Shown: one piece after another, positions 1-8,216 of the stretch
Position numbering within the stretch: the stretch's first letter is position 1
How the letters are laid out: each line of letters opens with the position of its first letter
DNA from: Glaciecola sp. UBA1851
GTDB taxonomy: Bacteria; Pseudomonadota; Gammaproteobacteria; Enterobacterales; Alteromonadaceae
Direction of reading: 5' to 3'
Length of the DNA: 19,651 bases
Assembly (NCBI GenBank): GCA_002338515.1
Contig: DDIL01000035.1
Location: 21,929-41,579, forward strand
The notes under the pieces: generated by a model
The model's database searches: none
Seen by the model: only the letters and a program-made list of their open reading frames with translations
What the model was told of the DNA's origin: nothing
Translations under genes and position numbers: made by a program

Positions 1-923
1 CGCATAATATAATCGAATAATTTTTCTTTTTGTTTGTAGTTTACGGCTTCAACTGATTGTAACACTTTAGCGTCATAACCCACAGCAGTTGCACTACGAA
101 TGAGCGCCTGCACATCTTTGGGGAAACAAGAGCCGCCATAACCACAGCCAGGATAGATAAATTGATAGCCAATTCTTGGATCGCTACCAATACCTTTTCT
201 CACATTTTCAATATCGGCACCAAATTTCTCAGCTAAGTTTGACATTTCATTCATGAAACTGATTTTGGTCGCTAACATGCAGTTTGCTGCATATTTAGTT
301 AGTTCAGCACTGCGCACATCCATCACAATAATTTTGTCGTGATTACGATTAAATGGTGAGTATAATTCTCTCAGTTTCTTTTCTGACTTCGCACTTTTGG
401 TGCCTAGAATAATACGGTCTGGACGCATACAATCGCTAACCGCTGCACCTTCCTTAAGAAATTCAGGATTCGATACAACATCAAAGGTTATGTCTTTGTT
501 TTCATTTTTTAAAACTTCATTCACTTTTGCTGTGACTTTATCAGCAGTCCCCACAGGAACCGTCGATTTGTTAATAATAATTTTGTGCGACTGCATATGC
601 GTAGCGATGCTTGTGGCTACGGCCAATACGTATTTTAAATCAGCAGAACCATCTTCATCTGGTGGCGTGCCAACAGCAATAAATATAATTTCACCGTGTT
701 CAATGCCTTTTTTTGCATCGGTTGTGAATATTACCCGCCCTGCTTCAAAATTAGAGGTTACCAGCGGGGTCAAACCCGGCTCATAAATTGGGATAATTCC
801 TTTTTCTAAATTATCAACTTTGTTTTGGTCAACATCTACACAGACTACATCATGGCCAACTTCAGCTAACACAGCTGCTTGCACTAAACCAACATAGCCG
901 ATGCCAAAAACAGTTACTCTCAT
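1..923 (-). CDS. ugd: UDP-glucose 6-dehydrogenase (5' part, cut by window edge)
   Basis: Oxidises UDP-glucose to UDP-glucuronate with two NAD+, in the cytoplasm, supplying precursors for acidic surface polysaccharides. My reverse-strand translation starts MRVTVFGIGYVGLVQA, with the Rossmann NAD-binding glycine motif GIGYVGL at residues 7-13. The catalytic-cysteine motif GCGYGGSCFPKD is present, with the cysteine at residue 266 (E. coli Ugd Cys260). The proline-rich NKSTVPVGT and NPEFLKEG motifs of the family also appear. The window holds 307 codons plus two bases; relatives have about 390 residues, so the C-terminal domain is outside. The ATG at 923 is preceded by a good Shine-Dalgarno sequence (AAAGGA, 8-9 bases away). 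The gene diverges from the galE unit. The call is secure; only the far end is unseen. Confidence 0.95.
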   Translation of the reverse strand, partial: MRVTVFGIGYVGLVQAAVLAEVGHDVVCVDVDQNKVDNLEKGIIPIYEPGLTPLVTSNFEAGRVIFTTDAKKGIEHGEIIFIAVGTPPDEDGSADLKYVLAVATSIATHMQSHKIIINKSTVPVGTADKVTAKVNEVLKNENKDITFDVVSNPEFLKEGAAVSDCMRPDRIILGTKSAKSEKKLRELYSPFNRNHDKIIVMDVRSAELTKYAANCMLATKISFMNEMSNLAEKFGADIENVRKGIGSDPRIGYQFIYPGCGYGGSCFPKDVQALIRSATAVGYDAKVLQSVEAVNYKQKEKLFDYIM

Positions 924-1478
924 TTATCTTTCCTTTATAAAAACACGCCAAATTATGATGTTTGCAGGTTACGTAAAAGTGACAACCAACAACTTTTGAA
1001 GTTTACTATTTCGAGACACCAAGTAAAACAAAAATTAAGTTAGCTTAAAGTATGTATCTGGTATCTTTTGTATAATGACGGTACTAAAAACTAAAAACCA
1101 TGAACTTGATGTCATCAATTAGCGAATGTTTAACTTTGCTGTATGAAGAATTTCTAATCCGCACACACCTTAAAAAGTCTAAAGTACAGCAAATAGAATG
1201 CCAATGGTTTTTTCATATGCCAGATAATACATCATATTGGCTAGGGCTTGTTGACCTTTGCTGTATAATGTTCCATAAACGATAAATACACTTTAAACTA
1301 TTTAAAATTTAATTAATCACATTACGGCAAGACATAGTTTAAAACGAAACAACTAATGGAAACATAATCAACGTAAAGCAATATTTCAATTTTTTCCTAT
1401 AAAGTATGTAGTCGAAGCTCTTTTTCTTAAATACTTAGGTACAATATCAACCAAATTGAAAACATTGACGGGTATCAC
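924..1478. other. Intergenic region between ugd and the galE unit
   Basis: About 555 bases without a convincing gene. A perfect TATAAT lies at 1071-1076 on the plus strand, but I see no good -35 at 16-18 bases. A 61-codon reading frame (1100-1285) resembles no family I know and runs into a transposon-like end at 1241-1266. A perfect 10-bp inverted repeat (TTTAAACTAT at 1292-1301, ATAGTTTAAA at 1334-1343) is AT-only apart from one base pair and may be chance. A TACAAT at 1440-1445, 33 bases before the downstream start codon, is a weak -10 candidate. Promoters for both divergent units must lie here, but none can be placed firmly. Confidence 0.5.
1241..1266 (+). mobile_element. Solo end of a miniature inverted-repeat element
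   Basis: The 26 bases from 1241 match 23 of 26 bases at the left end of the complete small element upstream of mutS (16362-16387); both begin CTAGGGC and end CTTTGCTGTAT. I find no matching inverted end within the next 200 bases, so this looks like a decayed or truncated copy with one end left. A degenerate stretch around 1277-1289 could be the remains of the other end, but this is weak. No transposase gene is nearby. Confidence 0.5.
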
Positions 1479-1787
1479 TTGAAAATATACACATCAACGA
1501 AAAAAATTCCCGGTTTAGAAAATATGTCTATGACCGATAGAATGAATGTGCTTGAGCAAGCAGCCAACCGCATGACTGTTCCTGAAAAGACGATGCTAAA
1601 CATAATCAAGCTAATTGTAATTGTGCCAGTATTTGCTTTATTGCTCAGAGTAGTAGAGTCTTGGTGGTCATTAGCATGGGCCGGGCTTATATTGTTGCTC
1701 TATCCCCTATTTGTAAAGCCCATGCAGTATTCACTGAGCGCGAAATACATAAAATTAAAACCAACGAAAGAGAAGGATGAAGAATGA
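1479..1787 (+). CDS. Small two-helix membrane protein of unknown function, coupled to galE
   Basis: A 102-residue protein. The first 40 residues are polar; then comes a hydrophobic segment at about residues 40-57, a short Trp-containing break (ESWWSLAW), a second hydrophobic segment at about 65-80, and a Lys/Glu-rich tail (KPTKEKDEE). This suggests a small inner-membrane protein with a helical hairpin and both ends cytoplasmic. It resembles short uncharacterised gammaproteobacterial proteins (possibly the DUF6170 group, from memory). The start is TTG at 1479 with only a weak upstream purine stretch; an ATG at 1524 is an alternative that would keep both helices. Its TGA stop overlaps the galE ATG (ATGA), so the two are probably translated together. 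No function can be assigned. Confidence 0.75.
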   Translation: MKIYTSTKKIPGLENMSMTDRMNVLEQAANRMTVPEKTMLNIIKLIVIVPVFALLLRVVESWWSLAWAGLILLLYPLFVKPMQYSLSAKYIKLKPTKEKDEE

Positions 1788-2803
1788 AGAAAATTTTGGT
1801 AACCGGCGGTAGCGGCTATATAGGCAGTCATACTGTCAGACAATTATTAGACGCTAATTTTGATGTGGTTGTCCTTGATAACTTTTCTAACTCAACAGCG
1901 GAATCTTTATCACGCGTTGCCAAAATAACAGGGAAAACATGTGAATTAATTGAAGGAGACATTCGCGATACAAGCTGTTTAAATTCAATCTTCCAAAATC
2001 ATCAAATTGACGCTGTTATCCACTTTGCTGGCTTAAAAGCGGTTGGAGAGTCGGTTGAACAACCTCTTAAATATTATGAAAACAATGTCTATGGCAGTTT
2101 AAATTTGTGTAAATGTATGGCGGAACATGACGTTAAAAACATAGTGTTCAGTTCATCAGCAACAGTTTATGGTGATCCAGTTGAATTACCTTTGCATGAA
2201 AACTTGCCAACTGGCACGCCAACCAATCCGTACGGTATGTCTAAACTTATGGTAGAGCTAATGTTAAGTGATATGCAAAAAGCTGACCCTGAATGGAATG
2301 TTGTACTATTAAGGTACTTTAACCCTGCTGGTGCGCATGAATCAGGTACCATTGGCGAAGATCCAAACGGTATTCCAAATAACCTAATGCCATTTATCAC
2401 TCAAGTAGCGACTGGAAAAAGAGAATTTTTAAGCATCTTTGGTGACGATTATGATACGCCTGACGGCACTGGAGTAAGAGACTACATACATGTTGAAGAC
2501 TTAGCTGATGGGCACTTAAAAGCACTCAAAAAAATAGAACAGAATTCAGGCTTGTTTACATGTAATTTGGGTACTGGACAAGGTTATAGTGTGCTTGAAA
2601 TGGTAAATGCATTCGAAAAAGCTAGTGGTCAAAAAGTGCCATATCAAATTACACCTAGAAGAAGCGGTGATGTAGCTTCCTGTTATGCAGACCCAAAACT
2701 TGCAGCAGACGAGTTAGGCTGGACAGCGCAAAAAGGACTGACAGATATGTGTGAAGATTCTTGGAGATGGCAAAGCCAAAATCCAGATGGGTATCCCAAG
2801 TAA
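1784..2803 (+). CDS. galE: UDP-glucose 4-epimerase
   Basis: Interconverts UDP-glucose and UDP-galactose using tightly bound NAD+, for galactose use and for galactose-containing surface glycans. The 339 residues align nearly end to end with E. coli GalE (338). Residues 8-14 are the NAD-binding GGSGYIG. The catalytic residues of the short-chain dehydrogenase fold are present: Ser125 in SSSATVYGD, Tyr150 and Lys154 in NPYGMSK. Family blocks HFAGLKAVGES, RYFNPAGAH, GVRDYIHV and a C-terminal WRWQSQNPDGYPK are also visible. The ATG has a Shine-Dalgarno AAGGA 6 bases upstream, lying inside the end of the preceding small gene, which it overlaps by 4 bases. It converges on mlaA across a 115-base gap. 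Confidence 0.97.
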   Translation: MKKILVTGGSGYIGSHTVRQLLDANFDVVVLDNFSNSTAESLSRVAKITGKTCELIEGDIRDTSCLNSIFQNHQIDAVIHFAGLKAVGESVEQPLKYYENNVYGSLNLCKCMAEHDVKNIVFSSSATVYGDPVELPLHENLPTGTPTNPYGMSKLMVELMLSDMQKADPEWNVVLLRYFNPAGAHESGTIGEDPNGIPNNLMPFITQVATGKREFLSIFGDDYDTPDGTGVRDYIHVEDLADGHLKALKKIEQNSGLFTCNLGTGQGYSVLEMVNAFEKASGQKVPYQITPRRSGDVASCYADPKLAADELGWTAQKGLTDMCEDSWRWQSQNPDGYPK

Positions 2804-2912
2804 AATAAGTCGAAATAACTAAACTGCAGACAATACTGACTTCAGGTAACGCATAGTTTGTTAGCGCGGTTGTTACTTATCCATTTTATTCCTGCAATGA
2901 TATACAGCTGTT

Positions 2913-2931
2913 CGGGGGTTATGCGCCCCCG
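2913..2931 (+). terminator. GC-rich hairpin between galE and mlaA, possible weak terminator
   Basis: A perfect 6-bp stem (CGGGGG at 2913-2918, CCCCCG at 2926-2931) with a 7-base loop, followed by only three T on the plus strand. It could end or slow galE transcription, 110 bases after the galE stop. It overlaps the last codons and the stop of mlaA, so on the minus strand it is partly coding; there is no T-tract on that side. Confidence 0.3.
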
Positions 2932-3770
2932 TTTAAAAAATCTTCAAAATCAGAAAAATCATCTTGTTCTTCTTCTAGCTCTTCTTCAGATTTCTGCTCT
3001 AATTCACCATCGCTAACTTCAAATGCTAAACGTTGAAAGTATGCATCTCTAACAAATAAATATTGATCTAGTGCTCTATTTAGTTGCTCTTCTTGGTCAA
3101 GCAGTAGTGCCCTTGTTTCAACTATACTAACTATTGCAGCGCCAATTACAACAGGGTCTTTCAGCACCGTTCCAGGCCAATAAAAATTATCAATTAACTC
3201 ACCTGTAAAACTTCTTATGTCGCTTGGACCTAATGCAGGTAGCATTAGGTATGGACCTGTACCAACCCCCCAAACACCTAATACATGGCCAAAGTTTTCG
3301 CGTTTTTGCAAAAGCTCCATTTCTGAAGCTACATCAAACACACCAAACACGCCTACCGTAGAGTTAATAGCAAACCTAGCAAAACTCGTTAAGCTATCTT
3401 CCACTTTACCTTGCAGAAGGTTGTTAATTGTATTCGCTGGCTCCTCAATATTGTCGGATGCATTCACAAGTCCTGTTCTAACAAACTGAGGAGTAATAGC
3501 GACATAGGTTTGAGTAACCGGTTTCAAAAATAATCGGTCAAGCACATCATAGTTGAAATCCCAAATCACTCTATTTATTGGCTCAAAAGGATCAATATTG
3601 GCTTCATTTTCTTCCTCGAAAGCATTGCCACTGTCGTTAACTTGCTCGAAATTGGTACCCGCAGTATTTGTATCAACTGTTCGCTCCTTAACGCTGGAGC
3701 TTGAAGAACAGCCAGCTAACAAGGCCGTTAACAATACTAGCGATGTAAACAGCTGTTTATTTAATCTCAA
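2919..3770 (-). CDS. mlaA: MlaA (VacJ) outer-membrane phospholipid-transport lipoprotein
   Basis: The outer-membrane component of the Mla pathway, which removes phospholipids from the outer leaflet and passes them via MlaC to the MlaFEDB importer. The 283 residues begin with a lipoprotein signal peptide ending in LLAGC, the lipidated cysteine being residue 21; Ser at +2 suggests sorting to the outer membrane. A Ser/Asn/Glu-rich linker follows, then the MlaA core from about residue 60 (DPFEPINRVIWDFNYDVLD, PANTINNLLQGK, ALGPSDIRSFTG). The acidic tail (about 255-283) is longer than in E. coli (251 residues in total). The start is TTG at 3770, sharing TTGA with the ccmI stop; a Shine-Dalgarno AAGGA 6-7 bases upstream supports this over later starts. 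This makes it the last gene of the ccm operon. Confidence 0.93.
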   Translation of the reverse strand: MRLNKQLFTSLVLLTALLAGCSSSSSVKERTVDTNTAGTNFEQVNDSGNAFEEENEANIDPFEPINRVIWDFNYDVLDRLFLKPVTQTYVAITPQFVRTGLVNASDNIEEPANTINNLLQGKVEDSLTSFARFAINSTVGVFGVFDVASEMELLQKRENFGHVLGVWGVGTGPYLMLPALGPSDIRSFTGELIDNFYWPGTVLKDPVVIGAAIVSIVETRALLLDQEEQLNRALDQYLFVRDAYFQRLAFEVSDGELEQKSEEELEEEQDDFSDFEDFLNGGA

Positions 3771-5056
3771 TTCAATTCCTTATCTATCAACAAATTTAAT
3801 ATGTTTTCTTGGACATTATTTACGTTAATGTTTTCGACGGTACCTTCTAAGTCGCCTTTAGTAGGCATAACATCCTCATCTTTGCTAATGCGGGCGGTAA
3901 TGTTAACTACATCAACACTACTTAAGTTCATTGCCGGTATCATAGCGTCATTATTTGATAAGCTAACCCTAACGGGTGTCTGGCCTAATGCCATTCTTTT
4001 AACCGCCAATGGTGCTCGACTTGAACCGTCACCGTTTTGCGCGAATACAACTAAATACGCATTTTCTGGTATCTTAGATTGTAGTTCAGTAGACACGTTA
4101 ACACTTATTAATATTTCAGCGCCTTTACTACTTTCTTCTGAGGAAGCTGTGTCAGGCGCGCTATTAGCTAAATTACTTTCTGTCAGTTGAATATCAACCC
4201 CAATACCTCGAAGTCCTGCTACTAGCGATTGATAAAATTGGCTATCAGGTCTTAAATCACCTTTAATTAAATCAAAGTTACTTAAAGCTAAATCAGCATC
4301 TTGTAGTTGAATAGCCACTGTAGTCATCAACAAACGATAATTTCTATCAGCCGGGTTTTTACCAATTAGAAAACTCAACTGCCTTTTGGCACTTTCTAAT
4401 CCGTCTTCTGAACCAGATAGCATAAGCGTTTCAGCATATTTGAATCGTAATGCATCATCTTGAGGGGTTAGATCCAGCGCTTTTTCATAAGCAGCAATAC
4501 CTTCATCGACTCTACCTATAGATGTATTAACCAGCGCAAGATAGCTCCAACCTTGCACGTCATAAGGATTATCGCGAAGCGTACTTCTTATAGACAACGC
4601 TAGCTTGGCAAAATCATTAGGAGTAAGACTTTGACCGCCATCAGTCTGTAACTTTTCTCTTATTCTCTCTACATCAACTTTAGTTTGTTTGTATTCGGCC
4701 AAGCCACTAATTTGGTTGGCGTCATAATAAACCCACGCACCTATTATTAAAGCAGGTAAACCAAGTAGGAACATTAACTTGGCGCTAACTGCATTGGATG
4801 ATGAACTATCATCTATGAACACATCAGGAGTCTCGTTCACTAAAGCTAGCTTAAGCTCTTGTATGGTTGCTTCCTTTTCGGACGGATCAATTAGCCCTTC
4901 TTCAACTTCCTGTTCTAGCTCATTAATACGCTGTTTAATAACATTTGCGTTTGATAACTCAACTTGTTGTTGCTTCTTTGCTCTAATTAACGGCAGTACT
5001 ATAAAAAGCAAAGCAACTACCACTAATGCTGCTGAATAAATATAAAATTGAGTCAC
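3767..5056 (-). CDS. ccmI: Cytochrome c maturation protein CcmI (TPR subunit)
   Basis: An apocytochrome c chaperone of the System I haem ligation complex; it holds the C-terminal part of apocytochromes and hands them to CcmF/CcmH. The 429 residues show transmembrane helix 1 at about 4-24, a cytoplasmic coiled-coil-like segment at about 35-75 rich in Glu and Gln, helix 2 at about 92-110, then periplasmic TPR repeats from about 150 to 260 (for example GWSYLALVNTSIGRVDEGIAAYEKALDLTP). A beta-rich C-terminal domain follows from about residue 310 to 415. In E. coli this part is fused to CcmH; here it is separate. The start is GTG at 5056 with AAGGAAG about 10 bases upstream, 4 bases after the ccmH stop. 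The C-terminal end overlaps mlaA by 4 bases. Confidence 0.92.
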   Translation of the reverse strand: MTQFYIYSAALVVVALLFIVLPLIRAKKQQQVELSNANVIKQRINELEQEVEEGLIDPSEKEATIQELKLALVNETPDVFIDDSSSSNAVSAKLMFLLGLPALIIGAWVYYDANQISGLAEYKQTKVDVERIREKLQTDGGQSLTPNDFAKLALSIRSTLRDNPYDVQGWSYLALVNTSIGRVDEGIAAYEKALDLTPQDDALRFKYAETLMLSGSEDGLESAKRQLSFLIGKNPADRNYRLLMTTVAIQLQDADLALSNFDLIKGDLRPDSQFYQSLVAGLRGIGVDIQLTESNLANSAPDTASSEESSKGAEILISVNVSTELQSKIPENAYLVVFAQNGDGSSRAPLAVKRMALGQTPVRVSLSNNDAMIPAMNLSSVDVVNITARISKDEDVMPTKGDLEGTVENINVNNVQENILNLLIDKELN

Positions 5057-5060
5057 TAAC

Positions 5061-5552
5061 TTAGTCTTCCTTTAACAACTTATCGGCTTTGGCAATTTGC
5101 GAATCTAATTCAGATTGAGACATTGTGTCTTCGCCTTTTCTACGCCGTATAAAAAACACCAGCATTATGCCTGCAAAAAGAACGGGAAGTAACCACAACC
5201 ATATAGTGACTGCATTAACGGGTGGCTGATAATAAACAAAATCACCATAACGTTGCTTCATCCAATCGATTACTTCTGGTTTATCGCTTCCCTCTTGCAT
5301 CAATTCATATACTTTCCTGCGCATATCGTGAGCAATGGGCGCGTCAGAATCAGCAATATTTTGATTTTGACATTTTGGACAACGTAACACTTCAGTTAAC
5401 TCTAAAAACTCTTTACGTTTATTGGGGTCAGCAAATACATAATTCTCGGCATATTCCCTAGTGACTTGGGCAGCATTCTCATCAGATGCCATTATAACAC
5501 CCGCGGTGATAAGCAATAAACAAGTAATAGCTTGTTTCACTAAGTTATTCAC
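5061..5552 (-). CDS. ccmH: Cytochrome c maturation thiol protein CcmH
   Basis: A membrane-anchored periplasmic thioredoxin-like protein that resolves or reduces the apocytochrome CXXC cysteines before haem attachment. I choose the GTG at 5552: it has AAAGGA 7 bases upstream and overlaps the dsbE stop by 8 bases; a longer frame with 28 extra residues would lie entirely inside dsbE. The 163 residues then begin with a signal sequence (about 5-22), followed by the helical domain with the redox motif LRCPKCQNQ (Cys58 and Cys61), ending with a membrane helix at about 115-135 and a short charged cytoplasmic tail. Length and layout match the short CcmH/CcmL type rather than the E. coli CcmH-CcmI fusion. 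Confidence 0.93.
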   Translation of the reverse strand: MNNLVKQAITCLLLITAGVIMASDENAAQVTREYAENYVFADPNKRKEFLELTEVLRCPKCQNQNIADSDAPIAHDMRRKVYELMQEGSDKPEVIDWMKQRYGDFVYYQPPVNAVTIWLWLLPVLFAGIMLVFFIRRRKGEDTMSQSELDSQIAKADKLLKED

Positions 5553-6195
5553 TCGATTGTCCTTTAGGTTGATTAATGGGTTCAAGGCTTTCATTAAAAT
5601 CGCTAATTTTTTTAGCAAGTTCTGGTGATAAACCACTTAAAACAGTCTCAAATTTATTGCGCCATACTCTTGGGTTAATATCGCCTAAATGATGCACTCT
5701 AATCACGCCATTTTGATCAACTAAAAATGTTTCTGGTGCACCTGTCACCCCTAAATCCAAAGAAGTATTTCTGTATACATCAAAAATATTAAACTCGTAT
5801 GGATTACCAAACCTATTAGTCGTTTGTACCACCTCACGACGCACCCTATTTAGTGTTTTAGTACCGAAATCTGGATCGATATCTTGGTCATAGTATAAGC
5901 CAACAATTCTCAAACCTTTGTCGCTTAAACTCGTTAAATAAGGCAGCTCAACTGCACACGTTTGACACCAAACCCCCCAAACATTAACTAACGTCACTTC
6001 ACCCTCAAAAATACTATTAGTATACATACGAGTTTCATCGTTTAAATCAGGTAACTCAAACGCGGGAAACGTTTTAGAGAGGACTTCAGATTCGCGCTCG
6101 GTTGGGTCGGAAAACAAACCTTTAAACAAAAATACCGTTAGCAATAAAAAAAGCACTAGCGGGATTAGCAAGGTTATAAATCGAGAAGACTTCAT
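5545..6195 (-). CDS. dsbE: Thiol:disulfide interchange protein DsbE / CcmG
   Basis: A periplasmic membrane-tethered thioredoxin that keeps apocytochrome or CcmH cysteines reduced, with electrons from DsbD/CcdA. The 216 residues have an N-terminal membrane anchor at about 6-25, then a thioredoxin fold with active site WCQTC (Trp76, Cys77, Cys80; E. coli has WCPTC) and the cis-proline loop GVTGAPETFL typical of CcmG. A tail of about 25 polar residues extends beyond the fold. The ATG overlaps the ccmF stop by 4 bases (ATGA). The QT dipeptide between the cysteines, in place of PT, is a mild variant. Identity is secure from motif and operon position. Confidence 0.95.
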   Translation of the reverse strand: MKSSRFITLLIPLVLFLLLTVFLFKGLFSDPTERESEVLSKTFPAFELPDLNDETRMYTNSIFEGEVTLVNVWGVWCQTCAVELPYLTSLSDKGLRIVGLYYDQDIDPDFGTKTLNRVRREVVQTTNRFGNPYEFNIFDVYRNTSLDLGVTGAPETFLVDQNGVIRVHHLGDINPRVWRNKFETVLSGLSPELAKKISDFNESLEPINQPKGQSSE

Positions 6196-8216
6196 ACATT
6201 AGTACTCTTAACTTGCACAGAAGCGTTGGCTAAAGGTGCATTAACTTCTTTACCCAGTACTCGTTTTGCCGTTGCTATTTTTTTGATTCGATAACGTTTA
6301 TCTGCAATAGAGAAAATGCCTCCAACGCACATAATAAAAGCGCCGCCCCAAATCCAAACCACAAAAGGCTTATAATATAGTCTGATAGCCCATGCATCGC
6401 CGTCTAGTGGCTCGCCCATTGCAACAAACAAATCACGCGTTATGGTTGTGTGAATGCCAGCTTCTGTCATAGGCATTCTTTGTACAATGTACAGGCGTTT
6501 CTCTGGCTCTAAATGACTCACTAATTCGCCGTCTTTAAATACATCAAAAATACCTTTATCGGATATATAATTTGGTCCTTCTAGCTTTTTAACCCCCGTG
6601 AATAAAACCTCATAGTCAGCAATTTGAATACGCTGCCCTGGCTCCATTTTAACATCACGTTCAAGCTCATAATTACTCACTAGGGTGATACCAATTAGGC
6701 ACACAGCAAAGCCTAAATGACCTAGCACCATACCCCAATGGCTTCTGGTTAACTTTTTTAGCGATGTAAAAATAGGTTCATCTTTTGTAGTTGATACAAC
6801 CCGCTGACGTACCTCCATAATAGAGGTGGCTAAAATCCAGAAGGCTAAAACAAGGCCAAGTAAAGCCATAAAGGTTTCATTTTCGTAACTGAAGTTAACC
6901 AATAACCCTGCCGACATTGCAGCCAGAAACGCTACTATTAATTGATTTCTTAATGCCGATGGTTTTTGTGATTTCCAGCGTGTTAACGGCCCCACACCTA
7001 AAAAGAAGACAAAGGGTACAATGAGCAAAGTGAACATTTGATTAAAGAAAGGAGCGCCTATAGAAATGGTTCCTAGGCCAATTTCTTTGTGAACTAATGG
7101 AAACAGTGTTCCTAGTAGAACAACTATCGTTGCGGCACATAGAAGTACATTATTACCCATTAGCATCATTTCACGAGAGAATAAATTATACTTGCCTGAA
7201 CTTTTAATTTGCGCTGCTCTAACAGCATACAGTAGTAATGAACTACCGATGACTAACACCAACAAACCTAGTATAAACAAACCTCTAGAAGGGTCACTAG
7301 CAAACGAATGCACTGACACGAGTACACCAGAGCGAACCAAGAACGTACCTAGCAAACTCAGTGAAAACGCTGAAATAGCTAGTAATACTGTCCACGATTT
7401 AAATACTTTTCGTTTCTCGGTTACCGCTAAGCTATGCATAAGCGCTGTACCTACTAACCAAGGCATAAACGACGCATTTTCAACCGGATCCCAAAACCAC
7501 CAGCCGCCCCAACCAAGTTCATAATAAGCCCACCAGCTACCTAGCGCAATTCCCATCGTTAGAAAGCTCCAAGCAGCAATGGTCCATGGTCTTGACCAAC
7601 GTGCCCAAGTTGAATCTAATTGACCACCAATAAGCGCAGCTATGGCAAATGCAAATGCAACTGAAAAACCGACATAGCCCATGTATAGCATTGGCGGGTG
7701 TATGATCATGCCGAAATCTTGTAATAACGGGTTTAAGTCTCGGCCGTCCACAGGGAAAAATGGCAACATACTGTCAAATGGATTAGAAGTAATTAGCATA
7801 AATAGGTAAAAAGAAATACTTACCATACCTAACACCGCTAATACCCTTGATACCATTACCTCAGGTATGCCTTTAGAAAATAGCGCAACCGCTAGCGTCC
7901 AGATAGAAAAAATAAGCACCCACAACAGAAATGAGCCTTCATGACCACCCCAAACTGCTGTCATTTTATAGTACCAAGGCAATTGGCTATTGGAGTTTTG
8001 TGCGACATAAGAAACACTAAAATTGTCGGTCATAAAGGCATGAGTAAGGCAGATATAAGCAATTAACGTAAATGCAAACAAAGCAAAGGTTAATGGCCTA
8101 GCCAAACGCATCATAGAAGCATTATTAGTTTGAGCTCCCCACAATGGGTAGACTGCTAATAATATAGATAATATTAACGCTATAACTAAAGTAAAATTAC
8201 CGATTTCTGGGATCAT
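6192..8216 (-). CDS. ccmF: Haem lyase subunit CcmF
   Basis: The core of the cytochrome c haem ligase: an integral membrane protein that takes haem from holo-CcmE and joins it to apocytochrome. The 674 residues contain many membrane helices and the periplasmic tryptophan-rich WWD signature (GWGGWWFWDPVENASFMPWL, 235-254). Histidines at 173, 261 and 303 fall at the same numbers as the conserved haem-ligand histidines of E. coli CcmF; a fourth, at 500 (GMVLGHLG), probably matches E. coli His491. Other family blocks are WGGHEGSFLLW and MIIHPPMLYMGYVGFSVAFAFA. Its ATG shares one base with the ccmE stop (TAATG), and its own stop overlaps dsbE by 4 bases. No oddities were seen. Confidence 0.97.
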   Translation of the reverse strand: MIPEIGNFTLVIALILSILLAVYPLWGAQTNNASMMRLARPLTFALFAFTLIAYICLTHAFMTDNFSVSYVAQNSNSQLPWYYKMTAVWGGHEGSFLLWVLIFSIWTLAVALFSKGIPEVMVSRVLAVLGMVSISFYLFMLITSNPFDSMLPFFPVDGRDLNPLLQDFGMIIHPPMLYMGYVGFSVAFAFAIAALIGGQLDSTWARWSRPWTIAAWSFLTMGIALGSWWAYYELGWGGWWFWDPVENASFMPWLVGTALMHSLAVTEKRKVFKSWTVLLAISAFSLSLLGTFLVRSGVLVSVHSFASDPSRGLFILGLLVLVIGSSLLLYAVRAAQIKSSGKYNLFSREMMLMGNNVLLCAATIVVLLGTLFPLVHKEIGLGTISIGAPFFNQMFTLLIVPFVFFLGVGPLTRWKSQKPSALRNQLIVAFLAAMSAGLLVNFSYENETFMALLGLVLAFWILATSIMEVRQRVVSTTKDEPIFTSLKKLTRSHWGMVLGHLGFAVCLIGITLVSNYELERDVKMEPGQRIQIADYEVLFTGVKKLEGPNYISDKGIFDVFKDGELVSHLEPEKRLYIVQRMPMTEAGIHTTITRDLFVAMGEPLDGDAWAIRLYYKPFVVWIWGGAFIMCVGGIFSIADKRYRIKKIATAKRVLGKEVNAPLANASVQVKSTNV

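Noticed and set aside
1100..1285. A 61-codon open frame on the plus strand between ugd and galE
   Set aside because: No recognisable family, no Shine-Dalgarno sequence, and its last third runs through a decayed transposon-like end, so it is probably not a gene.
1292..1343. A 10-bp inverted repeat (TTTAAACTAT and ATAGTTTAAA) 32 bases apart
   Set aside because: Nearly all A/T in an AT-rich gap, no T-tract, no target duplication; no function can be argued.
5553..5636. A 28-residue longer N-terminus for CcmH
   Set aside because: It lies inside dsbE, spoils the signal peptide, and the GTG at 5552 has a well-placed ribosome site.
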